A stretch of DNA of 11,686 bases from Rhodobacterales bacterium CG2_30_65_12 (GCA_001873585.1 MNZL01000035.1:1-11686), one strand, 5' to 3'; positions 1 through 5,988 are shown, numbered from the stretch's first letter. Numbers and translations: made by a program. Notes: generated from the letters alone by a model not told the origin.

Positions 1-1
1 T

Positions 2-148
2 GCCGCCGCGCGGGGCGAAAGCTCCGGGCTGGGGCTTGCGATCGCTCTTTCGGTCTGCGAGGCGTTCGGCGGCCGGCTCGAATTGAAAGACCGGCCCGAT
101 GGCTTTCGCGTGTCGATCACGCTCGCACTGGAGGAAAACGCAGCATGA
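2..148 (+). CDS. Sensor histidine kinase, C-terminal end only (partial)
   Basis: This is the last 48 codons of a gene that begins before the window, read in the frame ending at TGA 146-148. The visible peptide carries GESSGLGLAIA at residues 5-15, which is the G2 ATP-lid motif of the HATPase domain of two-component sensor kinases. It continues with the usual last strands (FGGRLEL, then FRVSITLAL). The kinase would autophosphorylate a histidine upstream of this segment and pass the phosphate to a response regulator, probably encoded further left. Its stop overlaps the start of the next gene by four bases (ATGA), so the kinase and the binding protein are probably co-translated. That arrangement resembles TctE-type kinases paired with a periplasmic sensor protein, but the input domain is outside the window, so the subfamily is an inference. 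Confidence 0.85.
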   Translation, partial: AAARGESSGLGLAIALSVCEAFGGRLELKDRPDGFRVSITLALEENAA

Positions 149-1191
149 CCCGGCTCGCTGCGCTGATCACGCTGATTGCTCTCATCGCCGCGCCGGGCAT
201 CGCGCAGGAAGCGACCCGCGCCTTCGGCCCCGACGATGCGCCGCGCCGCCTGACCCTGCGCACGACGACCGACATCACGATCTTTTCCGCCACCGTAAAC
301 GCCTTTCTTGCCGAGCGGCCCGACCTTGCCGTCGACTACGAGCAATGGGGGTCGAACGATCTGTTTGCCCTCACCGCACAGGAATGTGCCGCGGGCACGC
401 CCGGAGCCGATCTGGTGATAAGCTCCGGGGTTCACCAGATGGTAAAGCTCGTCAACGATCGCTGCGCCGCGCCCTGGCGGTCGGACGAAACCGCCACCCT
501 GCCCGCTCGGCTGCGCTGGCGCGACGAGATTTTTGGCGTGTCGCGCGAGCCGGCAGTGATGGTCTACAACCGCGCTCTGGTGCCGCCCGAAGAGGTGCCG
601 CGCACCCGGTTCGATCTGCTCGATCTGTTGCGCCCCGAAGCCTCGCGCTATGCCGGCCGGGTGGCCACTTACGATATCGAAGCCTCCGGCCTCGGCTTTC
701 TCTTCGCCTTCGTCGACGCGCAGGAGGCAACCACCTTCGGCGCGCTGATGGAGGCGTTCGCCCGTTCTGGTGCGATTGCCACCTGTTGCTCGGCCGAGAT
801 CATCGACGGTGTGGCGCGCGGCGAATACCTGATCGCCTACAACGTGCTCGGCTCCTACGCCGAAGCGGCGGCGAAGCAGAACCCCGATCTTGGCATCATC
901 ACGCCCGCCGATTACACCCTCGTTCTTGCGCGCGCCGCCATCCTGCCCGGCACCGTGGCCAACCCGCAAGCGGGCGCATTTCTCGATTATCTCCTGTCGC
1001 CGCGCGGGCAGATCGTCATGGCCGCAAGCAATCTTGCGGTGAAAGGGGCGCAGGGCGACTGGGAAGACCCCGAGAGCGGCGAAGACGGGGTGCGGCGCCT
1101 GATCGTGCTCGGCCCCGAGCTTCTGGTGGCGCACGACGCAATGACATCGGCCCGGTTTATCGACCGCTGGCGCAAGGCGTTCGGCAACTGA
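145..1191 (+). CDS. Periplasmic solute-binding protein paired with sensor kinase
   Basis: The product is 348 residues with a short signal peptide: MTR, then a hydrophobic stretch at 4-16, with likely cleavage after A20 (GIA|QE). The rest looks like an ABC-type extracellular solute-binding protein of the iron/thiamine/spermidine-like fold. The clues are the early strand LTLRTTTDITIF, the segment GADLVISSGVHQMVKLVNDR, the hinge-like EPAVMVYNRALVPPEEVP at about 136-153, and FLDYLLSPRGQIVMAA near 280-295. The start at 145 is fixed by the four-base overlap with the kinase stop. No permease or ATPase gene adjoins it; a convergent terminator follows. It therefore more likely presents a ligand to the neighbouring kinase than serves transport. 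Two adjacent cysteines (about C213 and C214, in ATCCSAE) are unusual for a periplasmic protein. The ligand cannot be read from the sequence. Confidence 0.8.
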   Translation: MTRLAALITLIALIAAPGIAQEATRAFGPDDAPRRLTLRTTTDITIFSATVNAFLAERPDLAVDYEQWGSNDLFALTAQECAAGTPGADLVISSGVHQMVKLVNDRCAAPWRSDETATLPARLRWRDEIFGVSREPAVMVYNRALVPPEEVPRTRFDLLDLLRPEASRYAGRVATYDIEASGLGFLFAFVDAQEATTFGALMEAFARSGAIATCCSAEIIDGVARGEYLIAYNVLGSYAEAAAKQNPDLGIITPADYTLVLARAAILPGTVANPQAGAFLDYLLSPRGQIVMAASNLAVKGAQGDWEDPESGEDGVRRLIVLGPELLVAHDAMTSARFIDRWRKAFGN

Positions 1192-1220
1192 TCGACGCCG
1201 CCGCCCCGCACAAATACAAC

Positions 1221-1243
1221 CGCGCCCCGGGGGCCGGGGCGCG
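1221..1243. terminator. Bidirectional terminator hairpin between convergent genes
   Basis: A perfect 10-base stem (CGCGCCCCGG at 1221-1230 with CCGGGGCGCG at 1234-1243) encloses a GGG loop. It sits in the 87-base gap between the binding-protein gene, which ends at 1191, and lsrF, which ends at 1279 on the other strand. On the minus strand the stem is followed by the T-rich GTTGTATTTG. On the plus strand it is followed after a few bases by GTCTGTTT. It plausibly stops transcription from both sides. Confidence 0.7.
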
Positions 1244-1278
1244 CTGCGTGTGGTCTGTTTCGCGGTGCGCGCTTCGCG

Positions 1279-2160
1279 TCAGCTTTTGGCCTTGAGATCG
1301 TTATACATCTGGAACGCCTGCGCAGGTTTCTCCAGCTCGTGCACCACCTTCGATACCGCCTGGATCATCGCCACCGGATCTTCCGCCTGGAAGATGTTGC
1401 GCCCCATGTCGACGCCGGACGCGCCCTGGTCGATCGCCTTCCACGCCATGTTGAGCGCGTCGAGCTCCGGCAGCTTCTTGCCACCCGCGATCACGATCGG
1501 AACCGGGCAGCCTGCCGTAACCCGTTCAAACCCCTCGTCGGTGTAGTAGGTCTTGACATACTGCGCGCCGATCTCCGCCGCGATCCGGCTTGCCAGCCCG
1601 AAATAGCGCGCATCGCGCACCATGTCCTTGCCCACGCCGGTGACCGCCAGCGTCGGCATCCCGTAGCGCATACCGGTATCAATCAGCTTGATCACGTTCT
1701 TGATCGACTGGTGCTCAAACTCGGCGCCGATGTAGACCTGCGCCGCCATCGCCACCGCGTTCATCCGCAGGCCGTCCTCGATGTCCACCGCCACCGTCTC
1801 GTTCGACAGCTCGCCGAGAATCGAGTTGCCGCCAGACGCGCGCAAAACCAGCGGCTTCTGCGTCGCCGGCGAGATCGACGACCGCATCGTGCCCCGCGTG
1901 GCCATCAGCACGTCGGCATATTCCGCCAGCGGCGCGATGTTCAGGTCGATCCGTTCCAGACCCGTCGTCGGACCCTGGAAATAGCCGTGATCGAAGGCCA
2001 GCATCACCGTGCGCCCGGTCTTCGGGTTGAAAATCCGGCTCAGCCGGTTCTTCATCCCCCAGTCAAGATGCGCGCTGCCCTTGAGGAAAAACCCGGAGGT
2101 GTCGGCCGGCCGATCCAGCCCAAAGTCTTTCCCGTCCTTGATGTCGTCCAGATCGGCCAT
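1279..2160 (-). CDS. lsrF: LsrF-type class I aldolase/thiolase
   Basis: This 293-residue protein begins MADLDDIKDGKDF, exactly as I recall E. coli LsrF, and keeps the family blocks throughout: RLSRIFNPKTG, VMLAFDHGYFQGPTTGLERID, QVYIGAEFEHQSIKN, VTGVGKDMVRD, GCPVPIVIAGGKKLPE and DQGASGVDMGRNIFQ. The catalytic Schiff-base lysine is K203 in the block QYVKTYYTDEGFE, at the same residue number as in E. coli. E. coli LsrF is a cytoplasmic TIM barrel. It transfers the acetyl group of 3-hydroxy-2,4-pentanedione 5-phosphate to CoA and releases DHAP, the last step of AI-2 breakdown. Here there is no LsrK, LsrG or LsrR nearby. The gene is instead transcribed divergently from a transketolase/RLP operon and shares an operator with the mtnK/ABC region. 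The family call is firm, but the substrate may be different, for instance cleavage of a 1-phospho-ketopentose to DHAP and a two-carbon aldehyde. Confidence 0.9.
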   Translation of the reverse strand: MADLDDIKDGKDFGLDRPADTSGFFLKGSAHLDWGMKNRLSRIFNPKTGRTVMLAFDHGYFQGPTTGLERIDLNIAPLAEYADVLMATRGTMRSSISPATQKPLVLRASGGNSILGELSNETVAVDIEDGLRMNAVAMAAQVYIGAEFEHQSIKNVIKLIDTGMRYGMPTLAVTGVGKDMVRDARYFGLASRIAAEIGAQYVKTYYTDEGFERVTAGCPVPIVIAGGKKLPELDALNMAWKAIDQGASGVDMGRNIFQAEDPVAMIQAVSKVVHELEKPAQAFQMYNDLKAKS

Positions 2161-2234
2161 GTGTGAGCCCTTTCATTTGGTGTGCGTCTGCCGGCACAGA
2201 GGCACCGGATCAGACCTGATCTTGCATCGTGATA

Positions 2235-2263
2235 TTTCATTTGTCAATGCAATCTGACTTTTG
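2235..2263. promoter_or_regulatory. Putative operator, copy 1
   Basis: This imperfect palindrome has core TGTCAATGCAATCTGAC at 2242-2258. It matches the site at 9622-9650 at 21 of 29 positions, including the outer TTTCA and TG flanks, although the genes around the two sites are unrelated in sequence. The half sites TGTCA and TGAC(A) face each other around an AT-rich centre, as expected for a dimeric helix-turn-helix regulator. The site overlaps possible promoter elements on both strands, which fits repression. The regulator is not in the window and its family cannot be named from the motif. Confidence 0.65.
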
Positions 2264-2287
2264 TAATGTGTCGCCAACGCAACCCAT

Positions 2288-2317
2288 GCAGCCCATATTC
2301 GGGCAGCCCATATTCGG
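2288..2317 (+). repeat. Tandem 15-base direct repeat in the leader of the transketolase gene
   Basis: GCAGCCCATATTCGG occurs twice back to back (2288-2302 and 2303-2317). It is preceded by a degenerate partial copy, GCAACCCAT (2279-2287). The second copy runs directly into the ribosome site GGGAGG. Each copy can form a small GCCC/GGGC or CCC/GGG hairpin with loop ATATTC. It may be a recent slippage duplication in the 5' untranslated leader, or a site affecting translation start. Confidence 0.85.
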
Positions 2318-2332
2318 GAGGAAGCCGCCTTG
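2316..2332 (+). promoter_or_regulatory. Ribosome binding site and TTG start of the transketolase N half
   Basis: GGGAGGAAG at 2316-2324 is a near-perfect Shine-Dalgarno sequence, and TTG at 2330-2332 is the initiation codon eight bases after GGAGG. No in-frame ATG lies upstream: the ATG at 2286 is in a different frame. The strong site and the spacing decide for the TTG start. Confidence 0.75.
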
Positions 2333-3268
2333 CCTAGCGAATTGCCCCTTCGCAACGAAAAAACCACCGAGGAGATCGCGCTCGGCATTCGCCGCCGCGT
2401 CTTTGAGCACACGATTCGCAATAATGGCGGCTACCTCAGCCAGGCCTGCTCGTCGGCGGAACAACTCGCGTTTCTCTACAACGAGGCGCTGCACCTCGGC
2501 GAGCCGACGTTGCCGATGATCCCGGAGCCGTTCGGCGGCGTGCCTTCGGCCAACAATCCCGATTACGTCACCGGCGCGGGCTACAACGGCCCGTTCGAGC
2601 CGCAGCATGACCGGCTGTTCATCGCCCCCGCCCATTACGCGCTGGTCGCCTACGCCACGCTGATCGAAACCGGGCGGATGGCGCCCGAGGGGCTGGAGAT
2701 GTTCAACAAGGATGGCTCGTCGGTCGAGATGATCGGCGCCGAGCACTCCCCCGGCATGGAGGTGCACAACGGCACCCTGGGCATCGGGTTATCTACCGGC
2801 GCGGGGCTGGCCTGGGGCCGCCGGCGCAATGGCGACACCGGCGATGTCTGCGTGTTCATGTCAGACGGCGAGGTGCAGGAGGGCCAGACCTGGGAGGCGG
2901 TGCAGGCCGCCGCGCACCACGGGATTGATAATCTCTGGGCGATCATGGACGTGAACCGGCAGCAATGCGACGGCGCGATGGAGGACGTGATGCAGGTGGG
3001 CGACATCCGCCAGAAGTTCACCGACTTCGGCGCGCATTGCGTCGAGATCGACGGCCACGACCTTTCGGCGATGCGGCAGGCGAAAGCGGAAAAGCACGAG
3101 GGCAAGCCGCTCATCATCCTCGCCTACAGCTCGCCCACGCACGGCATGGCGATCCTCGAGCGGCGCTTCCCGCGCCTGCATTACGTGCGCTTCAAGTCGC
3201 AAGACGAGCGCGCAGATTTTAACCAGGCGATCGCGGCCGAGCTCGGCATCGACCCCATTGCGTATTGA
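2330..3268 (+). CDS. Split transketolase, N-terminal (thiamine-diphosphate-binding) subunit
   Basis: The 312-residue product matches the N-terminal half of transketolase encoded as a separate subunit. The diphosphate/Mg motif is SDGEVQEGQTWEAV at 178-191, followed by DNLWAIMDVN ending at N209. Upstream, IAPAHYAL (H102) stands where SKGH usually occurs, and HNGTLGIGLSTGAGLA (146-161) is the conserved helix block. Transketolases move a two-carbon ketol unit between a ketose and an aldose phosphate; this half binds the cofactor pyrophosphate and Mg. Two features are odd. The first G of the GDG motif is S178. There is also an extra or divergent stretch at about 57-95 (EPTLPMIPEP onward) before the usual core, and the tail SPTHGMAILERRFPRLHY departs from the common pattern. 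Such divergence fits a non-standard substrate. The start is TTG. The C-terminal subunit follows after 11 bases, so the two are certainly partners. Confidence 0.88.
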   Translation: MPSELPLRNEKTTEEIALGIRRRVFEHTIRNNGGYLSQACSSAEQLAFLYNEALHLGEPTLPMIPEPFGGVPSANNPDYVTGAGYNGPFEPQHDRLFIAPAHYALVAYATLIETGRMAPEGLEMFNKDGSSVEMIGAEHSPGMEVHNGTLGIGLSTGAGLAWGRRRNGDTGDVCVFMSDGEVQEGQTWEAVQAAAHHGIDNLWAIMDVNRQQCDGAMEDVMQVGDIRQKFTDFGAHCVEIDGHDLSAMRQAKAEKHEGKPLIILAYSSPTHGMAILERRFPRLHYVRFKSQDERADFNQAIAAELGIDPIAY

Positions 3269-3279
3269 GGAGAAAGATC

Positions 3280-4284
3280 ATGGTTGAAATGGTCGCACGC
3301 CCCTACGCCGCCGCCTTCGAGGCTTATGCGGCTCAACACCCCGAGGTGCTCGCACTGTCGGCCGACCTCACGTCTTCGGTCGAGATCGACGGGTTCCGTG
3401 ATCGCCACCCCGAGCAGTTCCTGTCGATGGGGATGGCGGAGCAGAACATGCTCTCGTTCGCCGGCGGTCTGGGCCTCGCGGGTTATCGCCCCTTCGTGCA
3501 CACCTTCGGCGTGTTTCTCTACCGCCGGCCCTACGATCAGCTCATGGCCTCGATCGCCTACCCGCGCCGCAAGGTGCGGCTGATGGGCTTTCTGCCCGGC
3601 ATCACCACGCCCGGCGGCATGACCCACCAGGCAATCGAGGATATCTCGGTGATGCGCACGATCCCCAACATGACGGTGCTGGAAACCGGCGACGCCGCCG
3701 AGGTGGAGGGTATTGTCGAGGCTGCCGACAGCATCGACGGGCCGGTTTACTGCCGGGTGCTGCGCGGTTCGGTGCCGCGGCTGTTTGATACGCCCTTGAA
3801 GGTGGGCGAACTGCGCGTGCTTTCCGAAGGCACCGACGTTCTGGTGATCACGGCGGGCATCACCACCGAGGAAGCAATCCGGGCGCGCGGCGCGCTCGAT
3901 CAGGCCGGCGTCTCGGTGCGGCATCTGCACCTCAACACGCTCAAGCCGTTCGACGCCGAAGCCATCGTGGCCCATGCCGCAGCCGTGAAGCACGGCGTGG
4001 TGACGCTGGAAAACCACCTCGTTGCCGGGGGCATCGGTTCGATGACGGCCGAGGCGCTGGCCGAGGCCGGGCTGGGCAAGAAGCTCATCCGGCTGGGCCT
4101 GCAAGATACCTACGCCCACGGCGGCTCGCGGCCTTACCTGATGCACTATTACGGCCTTGATGCGCTTGCGCTGGTGCGCGGGATCGAGCGGCTGATGGCG
4201 ATCGAGACCGGCATCGACGAGGGCGCACTGGAAGCGGTGCGGGTGGATGCGGTGCACTCCGCCGTAAAGGCCGAGGCGCTCTGA
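3280..4284 (+). CDS. Split transketolase, C-terminal (pyrimidine-binding) subunit
   Basis: This 334-residue subunit carries the pyrimidine-binding and C-terminal domains of transketolase. E54 in SMGMAEQNM is the glutamate that activates thiamine. FVHTFGVFLYRRPYDQL (72-88) and THQAIEDISVMR (115-126) are standard dimer-interface blocks. TDVLVITAGITTEEAI (185-200) opens the C-terminal domain, followed by the VTLENHLVAGGIGS block. The ATG at 3280 is chosen because GAGGAG lies seven bases upstream and the product then begins MVEMVARPYAAAF, typical for the family; an earlier TTG at 3265 overlaps the previous stop and has no ribosome site. Together with the preceding subunit it forms the active cytoplasmic enzyme. 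Its stop shares one base with the RLP start (TGATG), indicating translational coupling. Divergent TK pairs of this size also serve sugar pathways such as apulose-4-phosphate cleavage, so the true substrate is open. Confidence 0.9.
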   Translation: MVEMVARPYAAAFEAYAAQHPEVLALSADLTSSVEIDGFRDRHPEQFLSMGMAEQNMLSFAGGLGLAGYRPFVHTFGVFLYRRPYDQLMASIAYPRRKVRLMGFLPGITTPGGMTHQAIEDISVMRTIPNMTVLETGDAAEVEGIVEAADSIDGPVYCRVLRGSVPRLFDTPLKVGELRVLSEGTDVLVITAGITTEEAIRARGALDQAGVSVRHLHLNTLKPFDAEAIVAHAAAVKHGVVTLENHLVAGGIGSMTAEALAEAGLGKKLIRLGLQDTYAHGGSRPYLMHYYGLDALALVRGIERLMAIETGIDEGALEAVRVDAVHSAVKAEAL

Positions 4285-5414
4285 TGCCACGCTTCGCCGT
4301 TACCTACCGGATCTTTGCCGCCGATCTGGCCGAGGCCCGGGCGCGCGCGGAGGGGATCGCGCTGGAGCAGACCGTGGAAGTGCCGCGCGACGTGGTGCCT
4401 GGGGGCTACATTGCCGACGAAATCGTGGGCCAGATCGAAGAGATCGGGCGGGAGGGCGAGGGGCGGTATCTGGCCACGCTCTCCTACAGCCCCGACAGCG
4501 CCGGGCACGAGCTCACCCAGTTTTTCAACGTGATTTTCGGCAATTCCTCGATCCAGAAGGGCCTCAAGGCCATCGCCATCGACCCCGGCACCGAGATGCT
4601 TTCGCGCCACCCCGGCCCCCGGTTTGGCATTGAGGGCATCCGGGCGCTGTCCGGGCGGGCGCATGGCGGCCTGATCGCCCCGGTGCTCAAACCGCAGGGG
4701 CTCGGCGTCGATGCGCTGGCGCATATCGCCTATCTCAGCGCCAGGGCCGGGGCCGATATCGTCAAGGAAGATCACGGCATCACCGATCAGCACATGGCGC
4801 CGTTCCGCGAGCGGGTGGAGAAAACCGCCGCCGCCGTGGCCCGCGCCAATGCCGAAACCGGGGGGCGCTCGCTCTACTTCCCCTCGCTCGCAGGCAGGCC
4901 GCAGGACATCGACGACAATATCCACTTCGCCAAAAATGCTGGGGCGGATGGCCTCCTGATTATGCCGGGCCTGCTTGGCTTCGGTGTGATTGACCGGATC
5001 GCGCAAGACGACAGCCTGAACCTGCCGGTGATGACGCACCCGGCCTTCCTCGGGCCTTTCGTGCTGTCGGAGGAGACCGGCTTCACCCATGGCATGATGT
5101 TTGGCACGCTCCAACGCCTCGCGGGCTCCGATATCTCAGTGTTCCCCAATGTTGGCGGGCGCTTTGGCTTCAGCGCTGGCGAATGCGGCGAGATCGCAAC
5201 CGCCTGCTGCACCATGGATGGCCCCGGCGAGCCGATGCTCCCGAGCCCCGGCGGCGGCATGAGCGCAGACCGCGCCGCCGACATGGTGGGCATGTATGGC
5301 GAAGATGTCGTCTACCTGCTTGGGGGATCGCTCCTGCGCCTCGGCGAGCAGATTGGCGAAGGCATTGCAACGATGCGCGCCGCGATCGACGCGGCGGAAA
5401 TAGCGCGCGGCTGA
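4284..5414 (+). CDS. RuBisCO-like protein (form IV, non-carboxylating)
   Basis: This 376-residue protein has the RuBisCO large-subunit layout in shortened form. An N-terminal alpha/beta domain (about 1-95, ending TQFFNVIFGNSS) precedes a TIM barrel. By eye against RuBisCO, K136 (VLKPQGLG) matches K175, K161 in GADIVKEDHG matches the carbamate lysine K201, D163 matches D203, H252 matches H294, and GGG 323-325 with GGS 347-349 match the phosphate-binding glycines. Catalytic positions that differ are Q138 for K177, H164 for E204, P253 for R295, and R293 (NVGGRFGFSAGE) for the loop-6 lysine K334. It should therefore not fix CO2. It most likely enolises or isomerises, or cleaves, a phosphorylated keto-sugar. 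I judge it nearest the IV-NonPhoto group rather than the R. rubrum or YkrW enzymes, from memory only. It is translationally coupled to the transketolase and lies in a regulon with mtnK-mtnA, whose product (5-methylthioribulose 1-phosphate) is a known substrate of another RLP. Confidence 0.85.
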   Translation: MPRFAVTYRIFAADLAEARARAEGIALEQTVEVPRDVVPGGYIADEIVGQIEEIGREGEGRYLATLSYSPDSAGHELTQFFNVIFGNSSIQKGLKAIAIDPGTEMLSRHPGPRFGIEGIRALSGRAHGGLIAPVLKPQGLGVDALAHIAYLSARAGADIVKEDHGITDQHMAPFRERVEKTAAAVARANAETGGRSLYFPSLAGRPQDIDDNIHFAKNAGADGLLIMPGLLGFGVIDRIAQDDSLNLPVMTHPAFLGPFVLSEETGFTHGMMFGTLQRLAGSDISVFPNVGGRFGFSAGECGEIATACCTMDGPGEPMLPSPGGGMSADRAADMVGMYGEDVVYLLGGSLLRLGEQIGEGIATMRAAIDAAEIARG

Positions 5415-5444
5415 TAGCCGCCGCGCGCTGTCACGGCGGGTTTT
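5402..5444 (+). terminator. Terminator of the transketolase/RLP operon
   Basis: Two alternative hairpins overlap here. A perfect 10-base stem pairs AGCGCGCGGC (5402-5411) with GCCGCGCGCT (5420-5429) and holds the RLP stop codon in its loop. A second stem pairs CCGCCG (5418-5423) with CGGCGG (5434-5439) and is followed by GTTTTAC, the form of an intrinsic terminator. They share bases, so only one can form at a time. The second is the likelier transcription stop. Confidence 0.6.
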
Positions 5445-5465
5445 ACATCCCCACCCGCTCCGGCC

Positions 5466-5490
5466 AAGGGGGTCAGAATATGACCCCCTT
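5466..5490. terminator. Perfect inverted repeat at the end of the mutarotase gene
   Basis: AAGGGGGTCA (5466-5475) and TGACCCCCTT (5481-5490) form a perfect 10-base stem with loop GAATA. It spans the last codons and the stop of the mutarotase gene (minus strand). There is no long T run on either side. It may act as a bidirectional stop or 3'-end stabiliser between the two convergent operons. It could alternatively be a protein site, but its position favours a transcript end. Confidence 0.5.
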
Positions 5491-5916
5491 GCGCAGGATG
5501 AAGCAGCCAAAGGGCCGGTTCTCGGTGCAGCGCACCACGGCAAAGCCCTGCCGCGCCCGGGCATAGAAAGCCTGCCGTTCCAGCGAGCCCACCGCGCCAC
5601 CTTCGGGCATTTCCGCTTCAAGAATGGCAATCGCTTCCGCGTGCACCGCGTCGGGCACATCGCCCTGGCCGTCATGCTGCATCCACAAAGCGCCTTGCGG
5701 CACGAAGGCATCGAGCGGCAGCAGCGCGCAGATCAGCGAAATCGCCTCCGGCGCGGTAAAGCCCGGAAGTTCCACCAGCTGCCCCGTCACCGTTTCGGCA
5801 GCCGTGGCATGGCTGGGAAAGTTGGAGTCGACCACGGCGATCTCGTCGCCATGGCCCATCCGCATCAGCACATCGAGCAGCTCGGCCGTCATGCGAGCAT
5901 CGATTCCCTTGAGCAT
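5473..5916 (-). CDS. RbsD/FucU family sugar mutarotase
   Basis: This 147-residue cytoplasmic protein opens MLKGIDARMTAELLDVLMRMGHGDEIAVVDSNFPS, the hallmark of the family. It has H22 and D30 at the active-site positions and the late block ERQAFYARARQGFAVV, where Y118 corresponds to the catalytic tyrosine of FucU. These enzymes interconvert the alpha and beta anomers, or the pyranose and furanose forms, of free sugars after uptake, so that kinases or isomerases receive the right form. FucU rather than RbsD is favoured by the start and tail. It is the last gene of the importer operon, 72 bases after the binding protein, behind a hairpin, with its own GGAG ribosome site. A 5-thio-substituted ribose cannot form a pyranose, so with that ligand it could only equilibrate furanose anomers. 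Confidence 0.9.
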   Translation of the reverse strand: MLKGIDARMTAELLDVLMRMGHGDEIAVVDSNFPSHATAAETVTGQLVELPGFTAPEAISLICALLPLDAFVPQGALWMQHDGQGDVPDAVHAEAIAILEAEMPEGGAVGSLERQAFYARARQGFAVVRCTENRPFGCFILRKGVIF

Positions 5917-5937
5917 CGTCTGTTCTCCAAAACAAAT

Positions 5938-5966
5938 GGGGGCCGGAACATCACGCCCCGGCCCCC
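5938..5966 (-). terminator. Intercistronic hairpin between the binding protein and mutarotase genes
   Basis: Read on the minus strand, a perfect 9-base GC stem (arms 5958-5966 and 5938-5946, GGGGGCCGG/CCGGCCCCC, loop of 11) is followed by ATTTGTTTTGG. It lies between the stop of the binding-protein gene (5989) and the start of the mutarotase gene (5916). Such elements often partly terminate transcription or protect the 3' end of binding-protein messages. This keeps the binding protein in excess over downstream products. The T run is interrupted, so readthrough is expected. Confidence 0.6.
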
Positions 5967-5988
5967 CGTTGATGTCAACTGTGTGCGA

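Larger units (their letters stand above)
2161..2329. promoter_or_regulatory. Divergent promoter region, lsrF and transketolase operon
   Basis: This 169-base AT-richer gap separates the start of lsrF (minus) from the start of the transketolase/RLP operon (plus), so it must hold both promoters. It contains the palindromic operator at 2235-2263 and a tandem 15-base repeat at 2288-2317. On the minus strand TTGACA (2247-2242) is a perfect -35 hexamer inside the operator, with a weak -10 candidate CAAGAT 17 bases further. On the plus strand TTGTCA (2241-2246) and TGTAAT (2262-2267) each match 5 of 6 consensus bases but are only 15 bases apart. Start sites cannot be fixed by eye. lsrF has an AAAGGG-like ribosome site before its ATG. 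Confidence 0.6.

Noticed and set aside
2330..4284. Apulose-4-phosphate transketolase of a D-apiose pathway
   Set aside because: Subunit sizes fit, but no apiose isomerase or apulose kinase is seen and the regulon partner is mtnK-mtnA. It is kept only as an alternative substrate idea.
3181..4290. Long minus-strand open frame opposite the transketolase C half
   Set aside because: It is antisense to a well-recognised gene, has no motif, and shows the shadow-frame composition.
4284..5414. A true CO2-fixing RuBisCO large subunit
   Set aside because: The loop-6 lysine, one metal ligand and two other catalytic residues are replaced, the protein is about 100 residues shorter than RuBisCO, and no small subunit or phosphoribulokinase is nearby.
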